Source of the DNA: Siphlonurus alternatus
Lineage: Eukaryota > Arthropoda > Insecta > Ephemeroptera > Siphlonuridae
NCBI GenBank assembly: GCA_949825025.1
Contig: OX463786.1
Location: 16,687,911 to 16,751,910, forward strand
Direction: 5' to 3'
DNA: 64,000 nt
Under the pieces are notes generated by a model that was not told where the DNA came from, did no database searches, and was given only the letters and a program-made list of their open reading frames with translations. Positions 12,893 to 30,342 of this stretch are shown piece after piece. A program made the position numbers and the translations under genes. The stretch's first letter is position 1. Every line of letters begins with the position of its first letter.

Positions 12893-14564
12893 TCACCGTG
12901 GATCAAAAGGGGTTATATCCGAGCCCAACTGGGATTGAATTTTTGAGCCTCGGTTACATGAAAAATATTTTTTCAGACCACTTTTGAACCTAGATTTTGA
13001 AAGATATCCAAATCTCGATTCAAAAATGACCAGAAAAAATATATATTTGAAATCTGTGTATTATGCAAAACTTACCTCAGATATCGATATAAGTAAAATG
13101 CTAGTGGATTAAATTTTTTACATTTTTCCATATCTTTAAAAAGATTGTAGCAGACAAGAAGTCCACTGACGAAAAGAAAAGAATCAACTGCTAAGTAGCC
13201 GCTATTAGTAACTGTTTTCTGAAAACCAGATAAAATATGCATGAGGAAAATGTAAAAAATACATTGTCTGCTTAATTTATTGAGTGTATTTAAATGGAGT
13301 ATCGACCTCAAATATTTTTATTGCAGAATTGGATAGAGGGTGCAAAGTTATGCTACCCTGATTTTTTTCAGATTTTTTACAGCCCGGGTACTATTTTTAG
13401 AAAATTATTGAAAGTCCTTTTTGTGACGTCACGAGGCGCCTCTCCTTAAGAAAAGAATAGGATTTGCCGCCGCGTGACGTCACAAAAAGGACTTTCATTA
13501 ATTTTTTAAAAATAGTTCCCGGGCTCAAAAAAATCTGAAAAAAATCAGGGTAGCATAACTTTGCACGCTCTATCTATTTTTGCAATAAAAAAAATTGAGG
13601 TCAATACTCTATTTTCATTGAAATGAAAATATCCTCTTGAGACTTGTTAAGGTTTGGGCACATTATATCAGACATTAATTTATTGTCGAAGGAAGTGTAC
13701 GATTATAATATTTACCTGTGGCATATCCACTCGATTCGAGATTGGTCCAGTTAATTCAGTTGAATACCGATGACCAAAAAGAATCCACATTAAGCTTCCA
13801 ACACGGATGCCATGTAGACATCCAAGGGTACCTGGGTCAGCACGAGTGGAGAACAGCTGACGAGCCGTGGCACGTGCCGAAAACACGTGTAGTACCGACC
13901 ACCATTCTTTAGTACTCAACATATCTAACACTGTAGCGAGCACAACTAGTACTAACATGGTCAGTAGTAGTATTACCGGAAACCATAAATCCATGCTCAG
14001 AAAATTCTCAGACTCGTATACATAACAATTGGAATCTCCTACACTTGCTGTAATATTAAGACTAATACCTAACATGCTTTCCATTAATTCAGGTAAATAT
14101 TTCTCTATTAAATACTTCGTGTCCTTGGAAGAACAACTAGAAGGTATACAAATTGCTGCTTTTAAAGTTAAATGCATTGCATTTTTTCTAGAAATATTAA
14201 ATTTATATTTATAATATGACATATCTATATCAGATCTATTATATTTTTCAACATATAATTCTTTTAAATAAGACACGACTAATGATGTTTGACAGTATTT
14301 ACCCTTAAAATTTTCATCGTTAACTTGCACACTAAGACACTCGTCAAAATTTCCTAACTGATTTTTATTTCCATAAAGAAGTCCATCCGGTATTTTGGTT
14401 GACGAGTCCAACATTCGCAGAGCCCAGTCGGTACCATGACCAACTTTGGACGCATACAGAAGCGTGTGTCTCAGGCATTCTGCACCCACCTCTTGAGAAA
14501 AGACGATGTCAACCATGGTGACAATAAATATAAGGAGACACAGAGTCTTCCGAAACATGGCCAT
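7479..14564 (-). CDS. NRF-domain acyltransferase-3 membrane protein (nose-resistant-to-fluoxetine type)
   Basis: Complete model on the minus strand: 14564-13716, 13218-13076, 12538-12370, 10458-10271, 8865-8730, 8609-8277, 7777-7669, 7606-7479. All junctions are GT/AG and in phase, giving 684 residues. The start codon precedes a signal peptide (MAMFRKTLCLLIFIVTMV). Residues of about 25-190 form the cysteine-containing extracellular NRF domain with N-glycosylation sequons. A membrane helix (about 197-215) leads to the acyltransferase-3 domain: LGCLHGIRVGSLMWILFGH with the conserved His/Arg region, then GYLAVDSFLFVSGLLVCYN and about ten hydrophobic helices to residue 640. The tail is hydrophilic and cytosolic-looking. 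Family members are multi-pass proteins linked in worms to lipid and drug uptake; the substrate here is unknown. A TTTCAG at 14582-14587 suggests a 5' UTR intron. Introns hold five palindromic elements. Confidence 0.92.
7892..7972. repeat. (GA)n microsatellite
   Basis: An A-run followed by about 80 bases of GA repeats, inside the intron between the seventh and sixth acyltransferase exons. Confidence 0.95.
9035..9870. mobile_element. 836 bp near-perfect palindrome (foldback element)
   Basis: Outer ends CCCAGGGCCGAAAAAA and TTTTTTCGGCCCTGGG begin two arms of about 418 bp that pair almost throughout; the centre is near 9452 in an A/T tract. Inside the arms, modules such as TTTGGGTCAAACCACGATGC and CCGAAATGAATTCAAATTTCGG recur in both orientations, so the element is internally repetitive. 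It lies in an acyltransferase intron and has no coding sequence. Confidence 0.85.
9920..10232. mobile_element. Palindromic MITE, family B, copy 2
   Basis: Core order: ATTGAATAGATAGTG, AGGAACTGTTTTTAAA, then the loop block ACCACGCCCCCTGGAGGCGT and TTTTTATTAAAGATTCAG, then mirrored arms. The termini are worn. Families A and B share arm sequence but differ in ends and loop. Confidence 0.7.
10855..11300. mobile_element. Diverged palindromic MITE, family A, copy 3
   Basis: Starts TGGAGTATCGACC and carries ATTGCAGAAATTAAAGAG and GGGAACTATTTTTAAA. The right arm is recognisable as ATAACATAACTTTGCAC. The middle (about 10970-11210) is unlike other copies and may contain a further insertion. Confidence 0.5.
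11445..11668. mobile_element. Short-TIR element with TTAA flanks
   Basis: Terminal repeats TTAAGGCGGGTTCAGATGGCGA and the mirror TCGCCATGTGAATCCGCC followed by TTTAA bound about 220 bp. The interior contains a second small GCGATTT/AAATTCGCC pairing. TTAA at both ends suggests a TTAA-targeting (piggyBac-like) non-autonomous element; this is inference from the termini only. Confidence 0.55.
11689..12300. mobile_element. Palindromic MITE, family A, copy 4, interrupted
   Basis: Outer arms match family A (GAGTATCGACCTCAA at left, TTGAGGTCGATACTCCAT at right). Between about 11765 and 12045 the left arm is split by a GC-richer block unlike the family; after it the left-arm sequence TTTTTTTCAGATTTTTTAGA resumes. 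The loop has the opposite orientation to copies 1 and 2. Confidence 0.75.
12813..12889. repeat. (TA)n microsatellite
   Basis: About 77 bases of TA repeat in the intron between the second and third acyltransferase exons. Confidence 0.95.
13294..13612. mobile_element. Palindromic MITE, family A, copy 5
   Basis: An intact copy with ends ATGGAGTATCGACCTCAA and TTGAGGTCAATACTCTAT. TGACGTCA is present in both arms beside the loop. The loop orientation (CTCCTTAAG) is opposite to copies 1 and 2. It sits in the first coding intron of the acyltransferase gene. Confidence 0.88.
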
Positions 14565-16226
14565 CCCGTGAATTAGTTTATCTGAAATAATAACGAACAG
14601 AACATAAAAAAATATAACAAAAACTACATTACAGCTAGAATGAAAAAAGAATAATAAGAAGACAATTTACAGCAGCTCTTCTTGTAATGAGAGGGATGAT
14701 CTACAATCAAGGATCTTGTATACTATGAATATAGGTGGGGGCACTATCGTCAGTGCATGACGAGGCACTCACGAGGCGCAGGGTCGTGAGGAGGAAGTGA
14801 GTGGTAGAACAATAGGATATCCGCCATCTTGATAGCCTGTAAAGCCCAAACAATACAAAATATTGCTCTTATTCTAGCTGGCTGTGTGGGAGTTCCCTAA
14901 AGCCAATATAATTTATATTCAATTCAAATTACAAAATATTGCGCTCGGCGGTCATGATACCATGGCCTTTTGCCTCAGTAGGCTAACAGTAGCTATAATG
15001 CTATTGATATAGACCTAGCCTATTCATATATTCATAGTAAACAAAATCCTTGTCTACAATATACATGAATTGTATTTTGAAATTATAATAATTATGCATA
15101 ATATATAGTTGGATTCATACTAAAATTTACTTTTGAATGGAGGTAAAAAATGTTGTTAACCTCTCTATATACCTCTATATAATATTTTTACCCTGCATTT
15201 TTATATATACATAATACAATAAATATTATATTCAAACTGACGTTCACACGTATTAGACCGTATTGTTTATGGCTTTTGGTTGTGATCTGCCCAAATGCTT
15301 GCGTTATACACGTAAGTTGTTAATCGTCATATAATACTGATACACCAAACTCTATAATCTTTAGTGTTACTATTTATATTTTCAGACCGACATATAAATA
15401 AGTAATCTTAAAAAAAATTTGTTTATACATCCGTCATACGAGAAATGAATTTGTATTAAAATTTAAAAGTTAAAAATATTCGTTGAAGTGAGACTTCACG
15501 TCTTGAAAACAATATGCTTCGCGAATTGCTTGAGATCGCGGTTGCATTAATATATTATCGAAAACTTTTAAATATACTTTTTTATATGGCGAGTAAACCC
15601 GACATGCAGTTTAAAAATCATTATAAAAATCACCACTAAAAATCATGCAAGTGACAATACTTGGTAAAAATAAGGACATGTTTTATACATGTTGTATATT
15701 TTTAACATAAAAATGTTATCCATCAGTGATGTTAAGAACCAACATTAATTTTTATAAATGCAAATTCATCATTTTCACTAGCAAGTTTTTCGCACTTCTA
15801 TTTGGACAATGATCCTGAGGCATGAAAGCGTATATCTGAGCTGAATGATCTTGTAAAAACTAGTCCTAACAAAGTAAACATATTGATAACATTTTCAAGG
15901 GCTCTCTCTCAGGGTCCTGTGAATAATATAATAATAATAAAATATACATACATGCTGCAGTGATTTTCTTGTTAAAACTATCCATTCAATGAATGTGTCT
16001 CTTGTTATATAGGCCTCTGCTTTTTGATCATAAAGATAAAACTTATTTATTTTATTTTTATGATAAGATGGATGCCTATATAATCATAAAAATAAAATGT
16101 ATATATTAAAGGCGCTTGCATGTGACGTCAGATCGGGAGTTTCAACGGTCGTTGGCCTCTTTGCACGTGAAGCATGATGTGTATGCATAGGACAAAATAA
16201 TAAAAAATTATTTAAAAATATATACA

Positions 16227-16541
16227 ATGGAGTACTGACCTCAAAATTGTTTATTGCAGAAATGGATAGAGGGTGCAAAAATATGCTACTCTGAATTTTT
16301 TCAGATTTTTCTGAGACCGGAAAGTATTTTTTAAAAAATTATTTAAAGTCCATTTTGATGACGTCACGAGGCGCCTCGGCTTAAGAAAATGATAGGACAT
16401 TAACGCCCGTGACGTCATAAAACGGACTTTCAATATTTTTTTTAAAAATACTTCCCGGTCTCAAAAAAATTCAGAGTAGCATATTTTTGCACCCTCTATA
16501 ATCCATTTCTGCAATAAAAAAATTTGAGGTCGGTACTCCAT
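16227..16541. mobile_element. Palindromic MITE, family A, copy 6
   Basis: Ends AATGGAGTACTGACCTCAA and TTGAGGTCGGTACTCCATT; near-full arm pairing with GATGACGTCACGAGGCG beside the loop. Loop orientation as in copies 4 and 5. Confidence 0.88.
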
Positions 16542-17959
16542 TATATAAAAAAATAATTCTCGTTTTCATCACAGAAGTTTCAAGACGTCAAATTAACTAG
16601 CGAAGCATCACGATTTTGATAACGGAACAGATGGATGATTTTAATGACACAAAATTCTCAAATATAAGAAGGAAAAAAAAAGCAGAAAAGCCTTACTTTA
16701 AATATAAGAATAAAACGCAATGCATGATATAACAAATAAATAAAAAGATTAAGTAATAATAATTTTCAAATACGTCTAAAATTAAATAATTGTATGAGGC
16801 AAACAGAATAATTAATTTTAAATAATTAAAACAGTAAAACATAAAAAAATGGGCAAAAAAATAATTATTGAATCTGTTTTCCTTATAAAACTATTCACAT
16901 CAATTTTGATCACTTAATTATTCATACTAATTGATAGTTTTTTACTAATAATTATTTAAACAAACTACACCTCAATTGTTACTAAAAACGTCATATTTCA
17001 AAGTGCTCGCCAGTTTAAGTCGCTTGTATCTTTAGAAACAAAAACACATTCATTAACGTTCATTAACCTTTGTAAATTTAATTTATTTCTTCAAACAGTC
17101 AAGTTCAATGCTATTTTCTTATCTATAGTTTCACTGATAACAACCTGCACTGATGGCTTTCTTTTAAGCCAATTTGATTACCGGGCCTCCATGGTTCATG
17201 CATACCCATAAAATTATAATAAATATTATGAATGGATGTTTTGTATGTGCAGTACGGGTATAATTCCATTAATTTATTAATAAAAAAATTTCAGGGGAGT
17301 TGGATATAAATAATTAAGGAATTGAGTGACATTATTTTATTTCGCTTTATTTTGAGGTGATTGATTTAATTTTTTTCAAAAAATGCCAAACTGGTCAGAC
17401 TGACCTAACAATTACTGATAATGTTAAAAATGGTCGTTCAATCAGAGGTCAAGAGGTTGCTGTTTTACTCATACCTCCCAAGGCTAGGTTAGAAATATAT
17501 AAAAAAGGTTTTGTAATATTAGATCAGTTGCTGCATGGAATAAACTTCCATATTAAACTGTTGATATATTGTTGAAAAAGTTTCATAGCGTATTTCAAAT
17601 AACGTCAAACTGACGACAGGTTGACTTTTTACTTTTTTATTGACATTTGCTACGATTTACTGTCAATAATTTCATTCACAAAACATTTCATATAATGCCC
17701 CCCATTATGTACAAATAGAATTAACAAGATATTATTAAGAAGTTTCAACATATTCAAACATTTTTTTCCATTACCATATTTTAGTACACAGACTACTAAC
17801 AGAAAGACACTAAATCGAGGCTTCCGCGACAAAATGTTCACTTTGCAAATCAAGAAATCAAGAAGGTCTCTAATTACTGTTCCAGGTATATATTTTACAA
17901 CCTTCTTAAAATGCATGGTGAGCATTTTCCCGCGGGATCCTTGATATAGTAAACCTGGC

Positions 17960-18082
17960 TTTTAAACTAAAATTCAACTAGCAATAATTTGACGTCACTA
18001 ACCTTTTCGTTTATCCTCAAATACTAATAGCTAGGAGGGTAGCGTGACGTCAAGTTATTCTGAAATGAATTTTAGTTTATTA
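17960..18082. mobile_element. Small palindromic element
   Basis: Left arm TAAACTAAAATTCAACTAGC continuing to TTTGACGTCACTA; right arm GTGACGTCAAGTTATTCTG continuing to ATTTTAGTTTA. About 35 bp arms with a short loop and no coding sequence. Confidence 0.6.
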
Positions 18083-18453
18083 AAATGCATTACCTGCGTC
18101 CTACTTTCTCTCTTCCCGCTCATCTCCAACTTCCTTCCCCTCTTCAACCCCTAAGTAGAGTAGGTATACACAAAAATATTTTCATTGGTGAAAAAAATCA
18201 CGTGACTCTTTTTAACTTATAGCAATCTTACAAAAAGGTAAAGAAACAGCACAAGTTGTTCTTCCTATAGTGAGCAAACGTGCATTTACCGTGCACTACG
18301 TACGTACCGTATCAGTGTACTGCGTTGTATTGATGTTTTGCTTATAAGCTTCAATATCTTGCAGTTGCAGGCTAATTATCCGTGTATAATCCCCCATCAC
18401 TGTGACATAATTATATTTGTGTTGTTATAATTTCCATCTAAACTTTGATTAAG

Positions 18454-23642
<5,189 letters not shown>

Positions 23643-25756
23643 TGTCACTTAATTAATGTGGCAATTTTAACAAGTTATTGCAGTGCCATAATGTGTGCTA
23701 ACTTTTCAAATGTTTATGAAATGTATAAGCACTTTTTGTCATTCTGTACAGTCGTCGCCTTGGAAAATTTACCACTTGCAGCCTTGCCTTGTATTATTCT
23801 TACCAGGCATAGCGACAAGGCCGCAAAAGAAATTTTTCCTATGTGGCGAACTTTGTTTGTATTAAATCAGCAAAATAAATATAATTATTTTGACATATTT
23901 CTAAATTATTTTTTATGAAATACAAATTTTTGTAACTTTAACTTTTTATTAAACTTTATACTATAATACTTTACTCTTTACTGCAGTAGTTGATGTATTA
24001 TAAAAAAAAAATACGTATTTTGAAATGAAATTGAAAAATATATGTTTGACGAAATTATTGCGAAAATTATGAGGTAAATTTTCTAATAAACAAAATATTT
24101 TAAAACAATAACATTGAATCAAATTAAATTTTTTTAATGTTTTTTGTAACTTTTGACTTCACTCACTCTGTTTGGTACTTCATTACATTTAATTATTTTA
24201 ATTAATATATTATCTTACCATCAGGTATAATTAATAATCCCTATAGAAATTATAGGTAATAATTCAGAATCTAAGATGGTATTTCCTTAAAATTAATCAA
24301 GCTTTTTAAAATTTCATACGGTATTGTTAAATTGAAGACCTAATTGATCCTAATTATACTTTCATCAAGTCTTATATTATAACTTATAATACATAATTCA
24401 ACGTAAGTACGTTTTCAATGTTCGACATAAATGATTGCATTTTTAATGTATGTATAAAATTATAAAAAGTACCAATAATATAATTATATATAATATATAT
24501 GTTTAAAATACTTAGCTAAACTACAGAATGTATTAAACATATTTATTAAGTGTATTTATAAATATTATCATATTTGCATTGGCCTTGTTATAAATATAAT
24601 ACTGCAATAATGAACTTTGATCAAAAAGGCAATGTTATATTATAACGACACTGAATTATCTGTACATTGCTAAATGTATTTTATAATGCATGATGCTGAT
24701 TAAAAAATAACAAAGTAAAATATAATTAAGTGCTTGTGAGTGTTTTAATATATACAACATTATATATATGCATCAATTGATACATATAAAATATATATTA
24801 TATTTATACAATATTTATAATTTATAGAGAAGCCGCAGATCAAACGCGCGGGCACGTGTAATGTCGTGTATTAAAGACCATTTTTCACTTACAGGTCGTT
24901 ATCAGTGAAATGAGATAAAAAAAAAACTAACCTGAAATAGCTTTTATATGATCTGCGGCCATTTATACATAATATTTTACGTATACTGCACATTTTTCTA
25001 CAAGTTTAATATAATATTATGGGCATATATAATATATAATACTATTATATATAATATAATATCTACTTATTAAAATATTACAAAAAATTGTATCACGCGG
25101 TACTTGAAACATGATAATGATCAATTAATTTTGCCTATATATACTTTCAATTTTAACGCTACGAACATCAATGAGTAATTATACCAATTAATAATTTGTT
25201 ATAATTGATTTGAAATGTAATGCTGAATTGATAACTGGATGATTAAGTATAGTTAAAAGGATTAATTAATAATAAAAATTTAATAGACGTAATTTATTTG
25301 AGATATATATATATATATTATGGGCATCACTCATCACTGCATATAATATGGCATCAGATATAATTAATAATTATAAATTCTTAATTAAGAATTAAGTTTT
25401 GAAACGCGCACTTCTTAATTTTGTTTCAATCTAATCATTTATTTGTAATATATATATTTGATATAGTTTGTTTTTAACAAAAAAAAAATCATGCTTCATG
25501 CAGGCGCGGATCCTGCAGCCCCCTTTGAAATTTTGGATTGAACATGGGCAATATAGGCATTCCCCCCACTCCATTTAATTTTGACACCTTGTGTTTACTG
25601 GGCAGTCTGAGCTGTTTCTGAAAATTTCAGAGACGGGGCGAAAAGGTCTCCGTGAACTGTGTGATTTTCATTTCAAATTTTACCACATAATTTTCATCTG
25701 CCGGCGACTGCGCGCATGTAAACAAAGCGATCAGCTGTTCAAGGTCGGTCATCACG
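23643..25756. other. Intergenic AT-rich region
   Basis: The 3' UTR of the zinc-finger gene occupies the first few hundred bases. The rest is very AT-rich without supported genes. A short hairpin element with GCCGCAGATCA and TGATCTGCGGC ends lies at 24831-24960. The last 250 bp are GC-richer; 25530-25575 recurs inverted at 31023-31070 (shared word GAACATGGGCAATATAGGCA). Confidence 0.5.
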
Positions 25757-26597
25757 CGTGCACGGGGACGTTGCTAGGGACAAGGGACCCTTGTCTCGAA
25801 TCGGGACAAGGCAGTGTTACGCGCATGCGCACTACGTAACTCTAACTGGCGGCATATTATGCAGTTTTATGCTGCCTTGTCCCGAAGAAAAAGACTCGGG
25901 ACACGGCACTTTTAAGCCGCGTGAATATGCTACTGATGCTACAGCAGCAACATGTTATCTGCCGCGCGTGAAGTTATCTGAATTAATATATACACGGGAA
26001 TTAAAATATAAAACTTCAATAAACACTTTAAAGTATTATGATGATATTATAAATTAATATTATTAATGAGATATATATGTTAATTTTATATAATATATTA
26101 TATATATATAACAATTAATATATTTAATTAATTAATTCATCATGCATGCTGGAATCGATCGTCCGGCATACAATATAATTATACTATATATTTTTATGAT
26201 ATATATATATATAAATATAATTAATGGGCGTATATAATAATCAATTTATTCTGTTATATAGGCATAAAAATATACATTAATATATATATAAACATGATAC
26301 ATTCATATACTTATATATACATTATAATTGTATTAAATATATATTACGTTAATTGGAATTTAACTGATCAATCATGAAGATATATATTTCATGAATATAT
26401 ATACACAGTATATATATATTAAATGCTTGAAGATTTTTTATAATTTTAATATTGTATAATATAATATATATATAACCAATTCATTATTTTTATATTAATT
26501 TATATTCATGCACATTAAAATATAATACATCGTGTATTAAATTAATTCATACAGTTGACATCATATTGCATGTTAACTGCCTTCATATCTCGATTGC

Positions 26598-28702
26598 AGA
26601 CGTGTACCCGGCAGTCTAAAATAAAGCTATATTTCAACGTTAAATCGTAAATGTTATAGCACTCCCGTGTCCCTAGTGGAGACACGGCAGTTTTTTTATA
26701 TAGTGATTTTCAATTTAATAAATTCTATTTTGACTGCCTTGTCTCGATTGCAGACACGGCAGTCTAAAATAAAGCTATTTCAACGTTAAATCGTATATGT
26801 TATAGCACTCCCGTGTCCCGAGTGGAGACACGGCAGTTTTTTATATAGTGATTTTCAATTTAATAAATTCTATTTTGACTGCCTTGTCTCGATTGCAGAC
26901 ACGGCAGTCTAAAATAAAGCTATTTCAACGTTAAATCGTATATGTTATAGCACTCCCGTGTCCCGAGTGGAGACACGGCAGTTTTTTTATATAGTGATTT
27001 TCAATTTAATAAATTCTATTTTGACTGCCTTGTCTCGATTGCAGACACGGCAGTCTAAAATAAAGCTTTTTTAACGTTAAAACGTATATGTTATAGGACT
27101 CCCGTGTCCCGAGTGGAGACACGGCAGTTTTTTTATATAGTGATTTTCAATTTAATAAATTCTATTTTGACTGCCTTGTCTCGATTGCAGACACGGCAGT
27201 CTAAAATAAAGCTTTTTTAACGTTAAATCGTATATGTTATAGCACTCCCGTGTCCCGAGTGGAGACACGGCAGTTTTTTTATATAGTGTGTGATTTTCAA
27301 TTTAATAAATTCTATTTTGACTGCCTTGTCTCGATTGCAGACACGGCAGTCTAAAATAAAGCTTTTTTAACGTTAAAACGTATATGTTATAGGACTCCCG
27401 TGTCCCGAGTGGAGACACGGCAGTTTTTTTATATAGTGATTTTCAATTTAATAAATTCTATTTTGACTGCCTTGTCTCGATTGCAGACACGGCAGTCTAA
27501 AATAAAGCTATTTCAACGTTAAATCGTATATGTTATAGCACTCCCGTGTCCCGAGTGGAGACACGGCAGTTTTTTATATAGTGATTTTCAATTTAATAAA
27601 TTCTATTTTGACTGCCTTGTCTCGATTGCAGACACGGCAGTCTAAAATAAAGCTATTTCAACGTTAAATCGTATATGTTATAGCACTCCCGTGTCCCGAG
27701 TGGAGACACGGCAGTTTTTTTATATAGTGATTTTCAATTTAATAAATTCTATTTTGACTGCCTTGTCTCGATTGCAGACACGGCAGTCTAAAATAAAGCT
27801 TTTTAAACGTTAAATCGTATATGTTATAGGACTCCCGTGTCCCGAGTGGAGACACGGCAGTTATTTATATATAGTGATTTTCAATTTAATAAATTCTATT
27901 TTGACTGCCTTGTCTCGATTGCAGACACGGCAGTCTAAAATAAAGCTATTTCAACATTAAATCGTATATGCTATAGCACTCCCGTGTCCCGGGTGGAGAC
28001 ACGGCAGTTTTTTATATAGTGATGTTCAATTTCATAAATTCTATTTTGATTGCCTTGTCTCGATTGCAGACACGGCAGTCTAAAATAAAGCTTTTTTAAC
28101 GTTAAATCGAATATGTTATAGGACTCCCGTGTCCCGAGTGGAGACACGGCAGTTTTTTTATATAGTGAATTTCAATTTAATAAATTCTATTCTGACTGCC
28201 TTGTCTCGATTGCAGACACGGCAGTCTAAAATAAAGCTTTTTTAACGTTAAAACGTATATGTTATAGGACTCCCGTGTCCCGAGTGGAGACACGGCAGTT
28301 TTTTTATATAGTGATTTTCAATTTAATAAATTCTATTTTGACTGCCTTGTCTCGATTGCAGACACGGCAGTCGAAAATAAAGCTATTTCAACGTTAAATC
28401 GTATATGTTATAGCACTCCCGTGTCCCGAGTGGAGACACGGCAGTTTTTTTATATAGTGATTTTCATTTTAATAAATTCTATTTTGACTGCCTTGTCTCG
28501 ATTGCAGACACGGCAGTCTAAAATAAAGCTATTTCAACGTTAAATCGTATATGTTATAGCACTCCCGTGTCCCGAGTGGAGACACGGCAGTTTTTTTATA
28601 TAGTGATTTTCAATTTAATAAATTCTATTTTGACTGCCTTGTCTCGATTGCAGACACGGCAGTCTAAAATAAAGCTTTTTTAACGTTAAATCGTATATGT
28701 TT
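26598..28702 (+). repeat. Left tandem array, about 14 units of 146 bp
   Basis: Spacing of the word GACTGCCTTGTCTCGATTGC is 145-150 bp. Each unit holds two imperfect dyads: CTGCCTTGTCTCGA with AGACACGGCAG, and CCGTGTCCCGAGTGG with GAGACACGGCAG. Two monomer types mix: AGCTATTTCAACG usually with ATAGCACTCC, and AGCTTTTTTAACG usually with ATAGGACTCC. The outermost unit is the most diverged (extra bases at 26573-26640). Confidence 0.92.
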
Positions 28703-29412
28703 TTTTTATAAAAAAAAACTGCCGTCTCTCCACTCGGGACACGGGAGTCCTATAACATATACGTTTAACGTTGAAATAGCTTTATTTTAGACTGCCGTGT
28801 CTGCAATCGAGACAAGGCAGTCAAAATAGAATTTATTAAATTGAAAATCACTATATAAAAAAACTGCCGTGTCTCCACTCGGGACACGGGAGTGCTATAA
28901 CATATACGATTTAACGTTGAAATAGCTTTATTTCAGACTGCCGTGTCTGCAATCGAGACAAGGCAGTTAAAGTAGAATTTATTATATTGAAAATCACTAT
29001 ATAAAAAAACTGCCGTGTCTCCACTCGGGACACGGGAGTCCTATAACATATACGTTTTAACGTTGAAATAGCTTTATTTTAGACTGCCGTGTCTGCAATT
29101 GAGACAAGGCAGTCAAAATAAAATTTATTAAATTGAAAATCACTATATAAAAAAACTGCCGTGTCTCCACTCGGGACACGGGAGTCCTATAACATATACG
29201 ATTTAACGTTGAAATAGCTTTATTTTAGACTGCCGTGTCTGCAATCGAGACAAGGCAGTCAAAATAGAATTTATTAAATTGAAAATCGCTATATAAAAAA
29301 TCTGCCGTGTCTCCACTCGGGACACGGGAGTGCTATAACATATACGATTTAACGTTGAAATAGCTTATTTATTTTAGACTGCCGGGTACACGTCTGCAAT
29401 CGAGACATGAAG
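28703..29412 (-). repeat. Right tandem array, about 5 inverted units
   Basis: The same 146 bp monomer in reverse orientation. The first unit after the centre has GCCGTCTCTCC instead of GCCGTGTCTCC. The outermost unit carries the same insertions (GGGTACACGTCTG, ACATGAAGG) as the outermost left unit, so the two array ends are homologous and arm length changed internally. Confidence 0.92.
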
Positions 29413-29816
29413 GCAGTTAACAATATGATATGTCATTGCAACTGTATGAATTAATTTAATATACGATGTATTATATTTTAATGTGCATGAATATATATAA
29501 ATTAAAATAAAAATAATGAATTGGTTATATATTATATTATTATACAATATTAAAATTATAAAAAATCTTCAAGCATTTAATATATATATATATACTCTAT
29601 ATATATATATACATGAAATATAATATATATATCTTCATGATTGCCATGATCAGTTAAATTCCAATTAACGTAATATATATTCAATACAATTAAAATGTAT
29701 ATATATATATATATATCATGTATATGAATGTATTATGTTTATATATTATGTATATTTTTATGCCTATATAACAGCTAGAGAATAAATTAATTATTATAAT
29801 ATACGCCCATTAATTA

Positions 29817-29847
<31 letters not shown>

Positions 29848-30212
29848 CATAAAAATATATAGTATAATTATATTGTATCATATGCCGGACGATCGATTCC
29901 AGCATGCATGATGAATTAATTAAATATATTAATTGTTATATATAATATATTATATAAAATTAACATATATATCTCATTAATAATATTAATTTATAATATC
30001 ATTATAATACTTTAAAGTGTTTATTGAAGTTTTATATTTTAATTCCCGTGTATATATATTAATTCAGATAACTTCACGGCGTCACGCGCGGCAGATAACA
30101 TGTTGCTGCTGTAGCATATTCACGCGGCTTGAAAGTGCCGTGTCCCGAGTCTTTTTCTTCGGGACAAGGCAGCATAAAACTGCATAATATGCCGCCAGTT
30201 AGAGTTACGTAG

Positions 30213-30223
30213 TGCGCATGCGC
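30213..30223. promoter_or_regulatory. NRF-1-like palindromic site
   Basis: TGCGCATGCGC matches the animal NRF-1 (erect wing in flies) consensus, a common activator site of nuclear genes for mitochondrial proteins. It lies inside the foldback arm about 75 bp before the inferred first exon of mRpS2. The mirror copy is at 25821-25831. Function is inferred. Confidence 0.5.
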
Positions 30224-30289
30224 GGAACACTGCCTTGTCCCGATTCGAGACAAGGGTCCCTTGTCCCTAGCAACGTCCCGTGCACGGGT

Positions 30290-30342
30290 CATATTGAGAG
30301 AGAAAGTTGACTTTGTGTTGTAATAAGAAGCTTTTTCTACTG
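30290..30342 (+). other. Probable 5' UTR exon of mRpS2
   Basis: A strong donor CTACTG|GTAAGTAAG ends at 30342. An acceptor ATTATTACAG at 30743-30752 precedes the mRpS2 start codon by 5 bases. The transcription start is not visible; the exon is placed between the foldback end and the donor. Confidence 0.5.

Larger units (their letters stand above)
14582..18453. other. Intergenic region between divergent genes
   Basis: Bases 14582 to about 14900 should hold the 5' UTR and promoter of the acyltransferase gene, and about 18230-18453 those of the zinc-finger gene; I see no unambiguous TATA box at either. The middle is AT-rich and holds one family A MITE and a small hairpin element (listed separately). 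A 92-codon frame at 17650-17925 on the minus strand has no support as a gene. Confidence 0.5.
25757..30288. mobile_element. 4.5 kb foldback element with tandem-array arms
   Basis: The outer ends are inverted copies: CGTGCACGGGGACGTTGCTA at left, and TAGCAACGTCCCGTGCACG at right. About 850-900 bp of AT-rich unique sequence follows in each arm, including GCGCATGCGC and two diverged copies of the CTGCCTTGTC and GGGACACGGCA words. Inside are tandem arrays of a 146 bp monomer in inverted orientation, meeting near 28703. The arms are unequal (about 14 units left, 5 right). No open reading frame is supported. Long inverted arms made of direct subrepeats recall the foldback (FB) elements of Drosophila; relation is structural only, not sequence-based. 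Confidence 0.85.

Noticed and set aside
17650..17925. 92-codon minus-strand frame as a transposase remnant
   Set aside because: Hydrophobic, AT-driven composition, no motif, no terminal repeats around it.
25758..26057. Frame repeated at 30074-30292 on the other strand
   Set aside because: Both are the paired ends of the foldback element; the translations match only because the arms do.
26598..29412. CRISPR-like array
   Set aside because: The units are contiguous 146 bp monomers without unique spacers, in two orientations, in a genome with spliced genes.
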